From NCBI GenBank assembly GCA_963833375.1, contig CAWHXR010000001.1, positions 186,001 through 250,000 on the forward strand: a stretch of 64,000 nt of DNA. The letters run 5' to 3'. Below the pieces are notes generated by a model. The model was not told where the DNA came from. It searched no databases and worked only from the letters and a program-made list of their open reading frames with translations. Below are positions 24,772-33,126 of the stretch, piece by piece. This DNA comes from DASUPK01 sp963833375. GTDB lineage: Bacteria; Actinomycetota; Thermoleophilia; Solirubrobacterales; 70-9. Positions within the stretch are counted from its first letter, which is position 1. Every line of letters starts with the position of its first letter. The position numbers and the translations under genes were made by a program.

Positions 24772-25587
24772 GTGGCAACCCCTCGGCCGATCACCTTCCT
24801 CTCCGATTACGGATACGAGGATGAGTTTGCCGGCGTCTGCCGGGCGGTGATCTCGCAGATCGCCCCAGGCGCGCCGCTGATCGACCTGAGTCACGGGATC
24901 GCGCGGCAGGATGTCCGGCAGGGGGCCGTGGCGCTCGCCAACGCCCTGCCGTCCTGCCCGCCGGGGGTCCACCTGGCTGTCGTCGACCCGGGCGTCGGCT
25001 CCGCCCGCCGTGCTGTCGCGGTGGCCGCGGCCGAGGGCCGGTTCCTGGTCGGCCCCGACAACGGGCTGCTCTCCCGCGCGCTCGACCGGCTCGGCGGAGC
25101 CCTCGAGGCGGTGGAGCTCTCCCGCTCCCCGTTCAGGCTCGAGCCGGTCTCGGCGACCTTCCACGGCCGCGACCTGTTCGCTCCGGTCGCCGCCCACCTT
25201 GCCCTCGGCGCCCGGCTGGAGGAGGCGGGCAAATCGATCGACCCGGCCTCCCTGGCGACCCTCGAGCTCCCCAAGCCGCTGATCTCCGAGAACGAGATCG
25301 TCGCCCACGCGATCCACCAGGACGGCTACGGGAACGTGACGCTCAACCTTGACGCGTCGATGCTCGGTGACGGCCCGCTGCGGCCGGGGGACGGGCTGGA
25401 GGTGAGAGCCCCCGACGGGCGCTGGGACGCGGTCTGGGCGCGCACCTTCGCGGACGTCAGGCCGGCCGACGTCCTGCTCTTCGAGGATGCCTCCGGGGCG
25501 CTCGCGCTCGCCGTCAGCGGGGGCAGCGCCGCCGCGCTGATGGACCTGAAGCCCGACAGCGAGGTCGCCCTGCGGCCCTACAGGTGA
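24772..25587 (+). CDS. SAM hydroxide adenosyltransferase (DUF62 family)
   Basis: A 271-residue protein of the chlorinase/fluorinase superfamily. Motifs seen are ITFLSDYGYEDEFAGVCRAV (N-terminal Asp region), IDLSHGIARQDVRQGA, HLAVVDPGVGSARR and VGPDNGLL, with a C-terminal domain (IHQDGYGNVTLNLD). Hydrolytic members carry a conserved Asp-Arg-His side-chain triad and split SAM into adenosine and methionine; the halogenase loop is not present. The GTG at 24772 is chosen; a TTG at 24760 would add four residues. The physiological reason for SAM hydrolysis remains unclear for the family. Confidence 0.88.
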   Translation: MATPRPITFLSDYGYEDEFAGVCRAVISQIAPGAPLIDLSHGIARQDVRQGAVALANALPSCPPGVHLAVVDPGVGSARRAVAVAAAEGRFLVGPDNGLLSRALDRLGGALEAVELSRSPFRLEPVSATFHGRDLFAPVAAHLALGARLEEAGKSIDPASLATLELPKPLISENEIVAHAIHQDGYGNVTLNLDASMLGDGPLRPGDGLEVRAPDGRWDAVWARTFADVRPADVLLFEDASGALALAVSGGSAAALMDLKPDSEVALRPYR

Positions 25588-25607
25588 CTCGACCCCGCCC
25601 CGGCTGA

Positions 25608-26348
25608 GTGGACCTCGGACGCCCGCACCGGCACTTCCGCTGCACCGACTCGACCAACGAGCGCGCCAAGGAGCTCGCGATCGGGGGCGCGCCGGGCGGA
25701 CTCGTGGTCACCGCCATGGAGCAGACCGCCGGGCGCGGGCGCCGCGGGCGCGCCTGGTTCGGACCGGCGGGCTCCTGCCTCCTCTACTCGACGCTGCTGC
25801 GGCCGTTCGCGGCCGATCAGGTCCCGCTCCTGCCCCTCGCCGTCCCGATCGCCGTCTGTGAGGCAGCCGAGGCGGTGGCGCCGGTCCGCTGCCAGGTCAA
25901 GTGGCCCAACGACATCTGGATCGACGAACGCAAGGTCGCCGGCGTTCTGGCCGAGGCGCGGCCCGACGAGGGCTGGGCAGTGATCGGCGTCGGCTTGAAC
26001 GTGGCGATCGCCCAGGACGACTTCCCGGAGGAGCTGCGAGAGACGGCCGTCTCGCTGCTGCCGACCGAGGCGGAGGGCGGGCTGCCGGCCGGCGGCGCGC
26101 CGAGCATCGCGACGGCCCTCACGGAGCTGAACGAAGCGCTGGGAAACTGGACCGAGGCGAGCGCGGACGAGATCCTCAACGCCTACCGGGCGCGTGACGC
26201 GCTCTGCGGCAGGCGGATCTCCTGGGACGGCGGCGAGGGCGTCGTCGAGGAGATCGACGAGCGCGGGCACCTCGTCGTCGAGACCGGCTCGGGAGAGAGA
26301 GTGGCGCTGGGGGCCGGCGAGGTGCACCTCTCGCTGACGCCGGCCTAG
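25608..26348 (+). CDS. birA: Biotin--[acetyl-CoA-carboxylase] ligase, monofunctional
   Basis: A 246-residue biotin protein ligase without the N-terminal DNA-binding domain of bifunctional BirA. It begins CTDSTNERAKELA, then TAMEQTAGRGRRGRAWFGP, the biotinyl-AMP loop, and VKWPNDIWIDERKVAGVL, the substrate-binding signature. The short SH3-like C-terminal domain (CGRRISWDGGEGVVEEIDERG) is present. It should attach biotin to acyl-CoA carboxylases. The last four bases overlap the stop of the convergent helicase gene. Confidence 0.93.
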   Translation: MDLGRPHRHFRCTDSTNERAKELAIGGAPGGLVVTAMEQTAGRGRRGRAWFGPAGSCLLYSTLLRPFAADQVPLLPLAVPIAVCEAAEAVAPVRCQVKWPNDIWIDERKVAGVLAEARPDEGWAVIGVGLNVAIAQDDFPEELRETAVSLLPTEAEGGLPAGGAPSIATALTELNEALGNWTEASADEILNAYRARDALCGRRISWDGGEGVVEEIDERGHLVVETGSGERVALGAGEVHLSLTPA

Positions 26349-28909
26349 CTCTCCTCCGCCGCTTCGGCTGCGTCGAGCTCCTCATCCGCCTCGGGCTCCG
26401 CGCCGTTTTCGCTTTCCAGGTCGAGGTCCTCCTCGACGTCGTGCTCGTCCAGGTGCTCTCCGTTCACCGCCTCCGCGGCCGCCCCGTTCTTCTCGGCCGT
26501 GCCGCCGTCCTGCGAGCCGCCCTTGCGCCTGCGGCGACGCCGGCGGCCGCCGGCCTTGGGGAAGTTGCGAAGCAGCTCACGGGCGACGGCCGAGGGCTTC
26601 CGGGCGGCCCGCATCCGAGCCCCGCGCAGGACCTCCTCGCCCTCGGGCGTATGGGCGACGCCGGCGGCGAGCAGGGCCGCCGCCAGGCGTCGGTCCTGGT
26701 TGCGGGCGGCGTGGACAAGCCGGCGCGCGTTGCGCCCGTGGGCCCGGCCGGATGAGTTGACGAGCAGACCGAGCAGGCGCTTGGTCTCGGGCCAGCGCTG
26801 CACCGCGTACTCCTCGTGGAGGTCACGGGTGTAGTCCGCGAGCCGCCAGACCCAGGCCTGGGCCTGGTCGCGGCGACCGATCCGTCGCTCAGCGAGCGCC
26901 TCGAGCAGCACCTTGGTCCCAGCCTGGCGATCGTCGCGGGACCAGGTCCCGACCGTGTCGATCGCGTCGTCGAAGGCGTCCGCGTCGCGCAGGGCGGCGA
27001 TCTCGGCGAGCGCCTTGATCCGCAGTTGCTGATTGCGGTTCCGCTGCACGCAGGTGAGCAGGAAGCGGCGGCGGAGCTCCTTGGTCTGGTCGTGCTGGAG
27101 CATCGCCTTGGCCCGCCGCCAGCCGGAAGGGTTGACGCGCGCGCCGGCAAGGGCGGCCCAGACATGCTGCTCGGAATGGTTCAGGTTCTCCACCGCGATT
27201 CGCCAGAGCTCGCGCTCCAGGACCCGCAGCCGGCGGTTCGAGTCGTCGGACACGGGTACGACGCGCTTCTCGACGCGCACCCTGCGGCCCCTCCCGCGGC
27301 GAACCGGGCCCACCACGATCGCGCCGCCGCGGTAGACGTCGCGGTCGAGCAGGCTGTGCAGGGTGACGATCGTCTCGTCGTGCGTGGTCGCCGGGTGGAC
27401 GAAGTCGATCACCAGGCCCGACTCCTTGCCGGGGTTGCGTCGCGTGACGCGGCCGACGCGCTGCTGGTAGACGCGCCGCGAGGCGGTCGGGGCCAGGTGC
27501 ATGCAGATCGTGGCCCGCGGGGAGTTCCAGCCCTCCGCGAGCAGCATCGCGTTGCAGAGCACGTCGACCTCGCCGCGCTCGAACCCGGCGAGGATCTCTG
27601 CCAGCTCGCGCTTTGGCGTCTCGCCCGAGACGGCGCGCGCGTTGATGCCTGCGTCCTGGAAGGCCTTGGCGACGTTGTTCGCGTGCTTGACGCCCGCGGT
27701 GTAGACGACGCCCGGGACGCGCCGGAACCGCGAGCGGTAGAGGTCGGCGATCGCAACGTTGAACGGCGTCTGGTCGAGGAGCTTGGCCAGCTCCTCCTGG
27801 TCGAAGTCCTGATCCACCTCGCCCTTGCGCAGCGGCACCTTGGCGATCGTCCGCACGCCGGGGCCCGGCGGGATCCGGACGCAGCGCAGTGGCGCGATCA
27901 CGCCCCGGCGGGCGGCCTGGGCGAGGTCGAAGCGTGAGGTCTGGGTCGGGAAGAGGTCCGCGACGTGGCGCGCGATCAGGGCGCCGGTGGCGGTCATCCC
28001 GATGAAGACGGGGCCGGTCCAGGCCCGGATGCAGCCGCTGGTCTTCTCGCCGAGGGCCGTGTGGGCCTCGTCGCATACCACGATCGAGTACGCGTCCGAG
28101 ATCCGACCCGCGTTGCGCACGAACCACTGGTAGGTCTCGACGGTGACCGGGCCGTAGGGGTGGTCGGCGCCGTCGAGCAGCGGCGGCGAGAGGCGGTCGG
28201 CGTAGCCGCGGTCCGAGATCTCCCCGATGAACTGGTCGACGAGGTTGCGGCGGTGGGTGAGGATCAGGATGCCGCCCGTGCGCGAGGCCTCGATGAAGCC
28301 CACGGCGGCGACGGTCTTGCCGGCCCCGGTCGCGTGCTCGAACCAGAAGCGGCGGCTCGCGCCCGGATCGTCGGCGGCCTCCTCGATGACATCCTCGTCC
28401 TCCTGCTCCGACCAGTCCTCGGCCTCCTCCTCCTCGGTGGCCTCCTCTTCCTCCTCCAACGAGTCGTCGCCGGCGCCGTTCTCCGAGGCCTCGGCCTCGG
28501 CGGCAACGGCGGGCTCGCCGCCGTTGCCGCCGCCGGTCCAGGCATGGCCGTTGAGCCGCTCCTGGACGTCGGCGATCAGCGCGGCGAGTGTTCCCGAGAG
28601 AGCGTCGACCTGATGTGGATCGAGCTGAGCGCCGTCGGCAAGATGCGGCTCTTCCTCCGAGAGCAGGCGCTCGAGCCCGAGCATGAGGGAGAAGTCGCCG
28701 CGCCACTCGATCGAGGGCGCCTCGAGCCCCTCGTCGATCTCGGCGAGGGCGGCGTCCAGCGCCCGGCGTCGCGGCGTGCCGGCTGCCAGGTCGCTGGGTC
28801 TCTCGCCCTCGAGCAGGAACGGCTCGCGCGCGAACTCGCGGGCGCGCTCGATGTCGGCGCTCGTAGGCGCCTTCGCCGCTTTGGCGGCTGCCTTGGTGTC
28901 TTCAGCCAT
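26345..28909 (-). CDS. Large SF2 helicase with acidic insert and basic tail
   Basis: An 854-residue superfamily 2 helicase. The ATG at 28909 was preferred over an upstream start at 28963 because it begins MAEDTKAAAKAAK with a purine-rich site before it. Motif I is ATGAGKTVAAVGF, Ia region ILILTHRRNLVDQF, motif II VVCDEAHTA, motif III MTATG, and motif VI YQQRVGRVTRRNP. A strongly acidic stretch (EEEEEATEEEEAEDW) precedes the helicase core. The end has a run of Arg (GGRRRRRRRKGG) then another acidic tail. It resembles type III restriction/SSL2-like helicases, but no methylase or nuclease gene is adjacent, so a repair or RNA role is more likely. Confidence 0.82.
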   Translation of the reverse strand: MAEDTKAAAKAAKAPTSADIERAREFAREPFLLEGERPSDLAAGTPRRRALDAALAEIDEGLEAPSIEWRGDFSLMLGLERLLSEEEPHLADGAQLDPHQVDALSGTLAALIADVQERLNGHAWTGGGNGGEPAVAAEAEASENGAGDDSLEEEEEATEEEEAEDWSEQEDEDVIEEAADDPGASRRFWFEHATGAGKTVAAVGFIEASRTGGILILTHRRNLVDQFIGEISDRGYADRLSPPLLDGADHPYGPVTVETYQWFVRNAGRISDAYSIVVCDEAHTALGEKTSGCIRAWTGPVFIGMTATGALIARHVADLFPTQTSRFDLAQAARRGVIAPLRCVRIPPGPGVRTIAKVPLRKGEVDQDFDQEELAKLLDQTPFNVAIADLYRSRFRRVPGVVYTAGVKHANNVAKAFQDAGINARAVSGETPKRELAEILAGFERGEVDVLCNAMLLAEGWNSPRATICMHLAPTASRRVYQQRVGRVTRRNPGKESGLVIDFVHPATTHDETIVTLHSLLDRDVYRGGAIVVGPVRRGRGRRVRVEKRVVPVSDDSNRRLRVLERELWRIAVENLNHSEQHVWAALAGARVNPSGWRRAKAMLQHDQTKELRRRFLLTCVQRNRNQQLRIKALAEIAALRDADAFDDAIDTVGTWSRDDRQAGTKVLLEALAERRIGRRDQAQAWVWRLADYTRDLHEEYAVQRWPETKRLLGLLVNSSGRAHGRNARRLVHAARNQDRRLAAALLAAGVAHTPEGEEVLRGARMRAARKPSAVARELLRNFPKAGGRRRRRRRKGGSQDGGTAEKNGAAAEAVNGEHLDEHDVEEDLDLESENGAEPEADEELDAAEAAEES

Positions 28910-29059
28910 TCGAGGCTCTCTGATCCGCCGCTCCCCGCCAAACGCAAGGATGGCGAGGCGCATTTGGCCTGATCACGGGGGACACCCGAGATACGGCTCT
29001 CCGCTCCGGGCTCTCCCTGGGTCCAGGAACTTGATGGACCGGTAGGAATTAAAGCACTC
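28910..29059. other. Intergenic region between divergent helicase and thioredoxin-like genes
   Basis: This 150-base gap must serve two promoters. It contains a weak six-base-pair hairpin GGTCCA/TGGACC at 29020-29040. A locally AT-richer stretch (aggaattaaagcactc) precedes the TTG of the plus-strand gene. Confidence 0.35.
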
Positions 29060-29686
29060 TTGATCGATGACTCGTATTCCCTGAACGTGAACTTTGACGC
29101 ACGAGATCTCCGCCTAGGGCGCATCGGCCTCGCGATCGCAGGCCTGATCGTGGCGCTCGCGCTCGCCGGCTGCGCCGGCTCCGGCGCGGGGAACCCCGAT
29201 TCGCGCCTCTCCGTCGAGCAGGCGAAGCAGCCGCTCTCCGGCGCGCCGCCGCAGCTCGCCGCGATCCGCTCGCAGGCGAACCAGCTGCTCGGCGGCGGCA
29301 CCGATGCGTTCGACCAGCGCCTCCGGCAGCTGCGCGGAACACCGGTCGTCGTCAACAAGTGGGCCTCCTGGTGTGGGCCCTGCCGCTACGAGTTCCCCTG
29401 GTTCCAGTCCCTCGCTGAGAAGCACGGATCCCAGATCGCCTTCCTCGGCGTCAACGCCAACGACTCCGACAGCGCCGCCAACCAGTTCCTCAGCGAGCTG
29501 CCCCTGCCCTATCCCTCCTATACCGACCCCGACCTGAAGATCGCCCAGGATCTCGGCGGACCGCCGCAGGCCTTCCCGACCACCGCCTTCTATGACCGCT
29601 CGGGGAAGCTCGTCTTCAGCCACCCCGGCGTCTACGCCAACGAGCAGGACCTGATCGCTGACGTCGACCGGTATTCAGGCGGATAA
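29060..29686 (+). CDS. TlpA/ResA-like thioredoxin lipoprotein
   Basis: A 208-residue exported thioredoxin-fold lipoprotein. The lipobox ALAGC follows the hydrophobic segment IGLAIAGLIVALAL, and the redox active site is WASWCGPCRYEF. The family cis-Pro is in AFPTTAFYD. The TTG at 29060 is the longest start; GTG 29087 gives a more normal signal peptide length. Proteins of this type reduce apocytochrome c or other extracytoplasmic cysteines, which fits the CcmABCD genes 6 kb away, although they are not in one operon. Confidence 0.87.
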   Translation: MIDDSYSLNVNFDARDLRLGRIGLAIAGLIVALALAGCAGSGAGNPDSRLSVEQAKQPLSGAPPQLAAIRSQANQLLGGGTDAFDQRLRQLRGTPVVVNKWASWCGPCRYEFPWFQSLAEKHGSQIAFLGVNANDSDSAANQFLSELPLPYPSYTDPDLKIAQDLGGPPQAFPTTAFYDRSGKLVFSHPGVYANEQDLIADVDRYSGG

Positions 29687-29693
29687 TGGGTCC

Positions 29694-30164
29694 ATGACCC
29701 AGCTCGCCTTCGCTCTGCTGGTGGTGGCCCTGCTCCTCTTCGTCGCCGAGGCGCACGCGCCGGGGATGGTCCTCGGGCTGCTGGGCGTCGGCGCCCTGGT
29801 CGGTGCGGGCTTCGCCTGGCGGGACGCCGGCCACGATCTTCCCGTCGCCGCGATCCTGATCGCCGGCGCGATCCTCGCGGCATTCATCGTCTTCGCCAGC
29901 CGCAAGGCGCTCGCCGCGCACCGCGAGCAGCCCGTGAGGACGGGCTGGGAGCAGCTGGTGGGCGAGGTGGGCGAGGTGCGCGAGCCGCTCGACCCCGACG
30001 GTCAGGTGTTCATCGAGGGCGCCCTCTGGCGTGCCCGGGTCGCCGACGCCGGGAGCCGGGTGGAGCTAGGCAATAGAGTGCGCATTACGTCGGTCGACGG
30101 CCTGACATTGGAGGTCGAGCCCGTCGCCGACGCAGACCCGGCAAGCGTCGAGAAAGGGACCTGA
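29694..30164 (+). CDS. NfeD-like membrane protein
   Basis: A 156-residue protein with a membrane part of four hydrophobic stretches (LAFALLVVALLLFVAEAHAPGM, LGLLGVGALVGAGFAW, VAAILIAGAILAAFIVFA) followed by an OB-fold domain from residue 85 (VGEVGEVREPLDPDGQVFIEGALWRARV). This is the short NfeD form without the ClpP-like protease domain. It is placed five bases ahead of a slipin gene, the usual pairing for membrane microdomain proteins. Confidence 0.88.
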   Translation: MTQLAFALLVVALLLFVAEAHAPGMVLGLLGVGALVGAGFAWRDAGHDLPVAAILIAGAILAAFIVFASRKALAAHREQPVRTGWEQLVGEVGEVREPLDPDGQVFIEGALWRARVADAGSRVELGNRVRITSVDGLTLEVEPVADADPASVEKGT

Positions 30165-30169
30165 CAGAC

Positions 30170-30937
30170 ATGGCGATAGCGATCGGCGTCATCGTTGTCA
30201 TCGCATTCTTCGTGCTGATCTTCCTGGGCTCGTCGGTCCGGGTCCTGCGGGAGTACGAGCGCGGGGTGATCTTCCGGCTCGGGCGGCTGATCGCCCAGAA
30301 AGGGCCCGGCCTGATCCTGCTGATCCCGGTGATCGACCGCATGGTCAGAGTGGACCTGCGGACGGTGACCCTCAACATCCCGCCGCAGGAGGTGATCACC
30401 CGAGACAACGTGCCGGCGAGGGTCAACGCCGTCGCCTACTTCCGCGTGATCGACCCGAACAACGCGATCGTCGAGGTCGAGAACTTCCTGCTCGCGACCT
30501 CGCAGATCGCGCAGACCACGCTGCGCTCCGTGCTCGGCAAGGCCGACCTCGACCAGCTCCTCTCCGAGCGCGAGCGGCTCAACGAGGATCTGCAGAAGAT
30601 CATCGACGAGCAGACCGAGCCCTGGGGAGTGAAGGTGACCACCGTCGAGATCAAGGACGTCGAGATTCCCGAGCAGATGCAGAGGGCGATGGCGCGGCAG
30701 GCCGAGGCTGAGCGAGAGCGGCGGGCGAAGATCATCAACTCCGAGGGTGAGTATCAGGCGGCCGAGAAGCTCGCCCAGGCCGCCGACATCATCTCCAAGA
30801 ACCCGGCGACTCTGCAGCTGCGCTACCTGCAGACGCTGCTCGAGATGGGCGTCAACCAGAACACGACGATCGTCTTCCCGCTGCCGATCGACCTGGTCGA
30901 GGCGTTCACGGCAATGGCAAAGTCCAACACCAAGTGA
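30170..30937 (+). CDS. Slipin (SPFH/band 7, stomatin-like)
   Basis: A 255-residue SPFH protein. A single N-terminal membrane helix (AIGVIVVIAFFVLIFLG) is followed by the band 7 domain SVRVLREYERGVIFRLGRL, DLRTVTLNIPPQEVITRDNV, and ATSQIAQTTLRSVLGKADLDQLL. The C-terminal third is a coiled coil rich in Ala/Glu (EQMQRAMARQAEAERERRAKIINSEGE) and ends with a hydrophobic oligomerisation patch. With the adjacent NfeD gene it forms the standard slipin operon, thought to organise membrane domains and membrane protein quality control. Confidence 0.93.
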   Translation: MAIAIGVIVVIAFFVLIFLGSSVRVLREYERGVIFRLGRLIAQKGPGLILLIPVIDRMVRVDLRTVTLNIPPQEVITRDNVPARVNAVAYFRVIDPNNAIVEVENFLLATSQIAQTTLRSVLGKADLDQLLSERERLNEDLQKIIDEQTEPWGVKVTTVEIKDVEIPEQMQRAMARQAEAERERRAKIINSEGEYQAAEKLAQAADIISKNPATLQLRYLQTLLEMGVNQNTTIVFPLPIDLVEAFTAMAKSNTK

Positions 30938-30953
30938 CCGCGACCCGGCCCAC

Positions 30954-31397
30954 GTGGGCTGCCGCCTGACCGTCACCGTCCGAGCCGCTCGCGAATCGTC
31001 GGAAATCAGGGCCGCACAGGACTTGCGCCTTGGGGTCTTCTGCGAGGAGCAGGGTGTCACGCGGGAGGAAGAGCTCGATGGACTCGACGACGACTCCACT
31101 CACGTCGTGGCGCTCGACGAAACCGGGGTCATCGCAACCTGCCGGCTGCGGTACCCGGATCCCGCCACGTGCAAGCTCGAGCGGATGGCAGTCGAGCGGC
31201 GACTGCGCGGCATGGGCGTCGGCGGCAGGTTGCTGGCGGGCGCGGAGGCCGAGGCGAAGGAGCACGGAGCATCGACGATCTTGCTGCACGCCCAGCGCCG
31301 CGCGGAGCCCTTCTACGCCTCAAGCGGCTACCTCGCCGAGGGAGACACGTTCCTGTCCGCGGGCATCGAGCACGTCCGGATGAGGAAGGCGCTCTAG
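30954..31397 (+). CDS. GNAT-family N-acetyltransferase
   Basis: A 147-residue acetyltransferase. Motif B/D region is seen as LGVFCEEQGVTREEELDGLDDDSTHVVAL; the acetyl-CoA pyrophosphate loop is RRLRGMGVGGRLLAG, and the C-terminal part is LHAQRRAEPFYASSGY. These are typical of the ElaA/YjcF-like subgroup. The chosen GTG at 30954 is 16 bases after the slipin stop; no good ribosome binding site is visible. The next gene starts directly after its stop codon. Acceptor unknown. Confidence 0.85.
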   Translation: MGCRLTVTVRAARESSEIRAAQDLRLGVFCEEQGVTREEELDGLDDDSTHVVALDETGVIATCRLRYPDPATCKLERMAVERRLRGMGVGGRLLAGAEAEAKEHGASTILLHAQRRAEPFYASSGYLAEGDTFLSAGIEHVRMRKAL

Positions 31398-32474
31398 GTG
31401 GCGGACGAGAAGCCGACGCCCGAGATCCGTCTCGACCAGCTCACCGGCCTGCGGACGATCCTCTCGCCGGCGCGGGCCGACCGGCCATTCGACTTCGGAG
31501 GTGTCCCCACCGAGCCCGACCAGCAGGGCGCCGAGAGGTGCCCGTTCTGCGAGGGCCGCGAGGACCGCACTCCCCCGGAGACCTGGGCCGACCGGCCCGG
31601 AGGCGACGGGGCGGACACCCCGGGCTGGCGCGTGCGCGCCGTCCCCAACCTCTATCCGGCGCTGGCGCAGAGCGATGAGGCCGATCCGGGGACGACGGCC
31701 GCGGTGACCAACGAGGGCCTGACTGCGGTCGGCGACCCGCTGCGCGCCGCCTCGCGCGGTCGCGAGCCGGACCTCTTCCGCGCATCTCCCGCCGGCGGCT
31801 TCCACGAGGTCGTCATCAACTCGCCCCGCCATCGCACCTCGCTCGGGCAGCTCGACGATGCCGAGCTGGCCTCGGCGGTGGCGGGATGGCGGGCGCGAAT
31901 GAGCGAGCACGCCGAGCGGGCCGCCTACGTGCAGCTGATCATCAACGAGGGCCACGAGGCCGGCGCCTCGCTCGAGCACAGCCACACCCAGCTCTACGCC
32001 CTCGGCTTCGTCCCGGCGGCGGTAGCGCGGGAGCGCGAGCGCTTCGCCTCCTACAACCAGCACACGATGGGCGGGGACCTGCTGGCGGAGATCGCCTCGG
32101 AGGAGGTCCGGCGGCGTGAGCGGCTGGTCGCGATCGACGACGACGCGCTGCTGATCTGTCCCTGGGCATCGCGGTCGCCGTTCGAGCTGCGGATCATCCC
32201 CCGCAACCCGGCGCCGCGCTTCGAGCAGGACGGCGAGGTCGGCGTCGGGATCCTGCGGACCGCGCTGCGGTCGCTCGAGGCGCGGTTCGAGTCACTGCCA
32301 CAGTTCAACGCCTGGACGCTGACCTCTCCGCGAGGGGCCGAGCAGTTCCACTGGCACCTCGACATCGCGCCCCGGATCGGAATCCGGGCGGGCTTCGAGA
32401 TGTCCACCGGCGTCGAGCTCAACGTCTATCCGCCCGAGCGGGCCGCGGCGGAGCTGCGCGAGGCGCTCGGGTAG
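31398..32474 (+). CDS. Galactose-1-phosphate uridylyltransferase-like nucleotidyltransferase
   Basis: A 358-residue HIT-superfamily GalT relative. Zinc-site residues appear as CPFCEGRED near residue 50. The active-site region is LEHSHTQLYALGFVP, where the family has His-x-His-x-Gln, with second element QFHWHLDIAPRI. GTG start immediately follows the TAG of the GNAT gene. The active site fits GalT or ADP-glucose phosphorylase-type enzymes; no galactokinase or epimerase is nearby, so the sugar specificity is open. Confidence 0.82.
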   Translation: MADEKPTPEIRLDQLTGLRTILSPARADRPFDFGGVPTEPDQQGAERCPFCEGREDRTPPETWADRPGGDGADTPGWRVRAVPNLYPALAQSDEADPGTTAAVTNEGLTAVGDPLRAASRGREPDLFRASPAGGFHEVVINSPRHRTSLGQLDDAELASAVAGWRARMSEHAERAAYVQLIINEGHEAGASLEHSHTQLYALGFVPAAVARERERFASYNQHTMGGDLLAEIASEEVRRRERLVAIDDDALLICPWASRSPFELRIIPRNPAPRFEQDGEVGVGILRTALRSLEARFESLPQFNAWTLTSPRGAEQFHWHLDIAPRIGIRAGFEMSTGVELNVYPPERAAAELREALG

Positions 32475-32486
32475 GGTCTTCGGCCC

Positions 32487-33116
32487 GTGCCGCCGGTACG
32501 CCGTCCCATTCCCCGCTTCATCGCCGACGCGAGCGTCGAGGGCCTGCCCTACGGTCGCTGGGGGCAGCGGCTGCGCGACGAGTTCGCCAAGGCCTGCGGG
32601 CCCCTCATCTCCGAGGCAGGTGGGCCGCCCGGCGAGGTGACCTGGTTCCCGGAACGCGCATGGGGAGGGCGGGTGTACGTGCCCGCGGTCGCGCCGGTGG
32701 AGGGCGCCCAGGAGCCGAGCGAGTACTTCGGCCTCGTCTCCCTCGTCCGGCCGGACGAGGGAGAGGCGGGCGGCTTCCAGGCGACCGCCGACTTCACAGA
32801 CGTCACCGCGGACCAGAACCCGGACTGGATGATCGACCTGAACGAGGAGGTGATCGGCTCCTGGCGGGGAGAGGGCGATCGCCGGGGCGACGTCACACTG
32901 GTCTGGGGGACGCCGCTGGTGCGCGGCGCGAAGGCCGCTACGGCGGAGCTCGATGCGGAGGTCGTCGACCAGACGCCGATCACCGACGAGCGCTTCACCC
33001 TGGTCGCGGTGGATGCCGTGAAGGGCTTTCCGGATGAGCTCTACCTCGAGGTGAAGGTCTGGAGCGCGCAGGGCCAGCAGCTCGCGGCCGAGAGCCTTTA
33101 CGACGAGCCGGAATAG
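32487..33116 (+). CDS. Hypothetical protein
   Basis: A 209-residue soluble protein from a GTG at 32487, 12 bases after the GalT-like gene. It contains EVTWFPERAWGGRVYVPAVAP, ADFTDVTADQNPDWMIDLNEEVIG and KGFPDELYLEVKVWSAQG. The alternation of beta-prone stretches suggests an all-beta fold. There are no membrane, signal or catalytic motifs I recognise. It is likely to be co-transcribed with the slipin-GNAT-GalT genes. Confidence 0.65.
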   Translation: MPPVRRPIPRFIADASVEGLPYGRWGQRLRDEFAKACGPLISEAGGPPGEVTWFPERAWGGRVYVPAVAPVEGAQEPSEYFGLVSLVRPDEGEAGGFQATADFTDVTADQNPDWMIDLNEEVIGSWRGEGDRRGDVTLVWGTPLVRGAKAATAELDAEVVDQTPITDERFTLVAVDAVKGFPDELYLEVKVWSAQGQQLAAESLYDEPE

Positions 33117-33126
33117 AGGTTCGCGC

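Noticed and set aside
26889..28706. A 605-codon frame within the helicase gene on the same strand
   Set aside because: Arg-rich out-of-frame reading of the helicase; no domain and no start signals.
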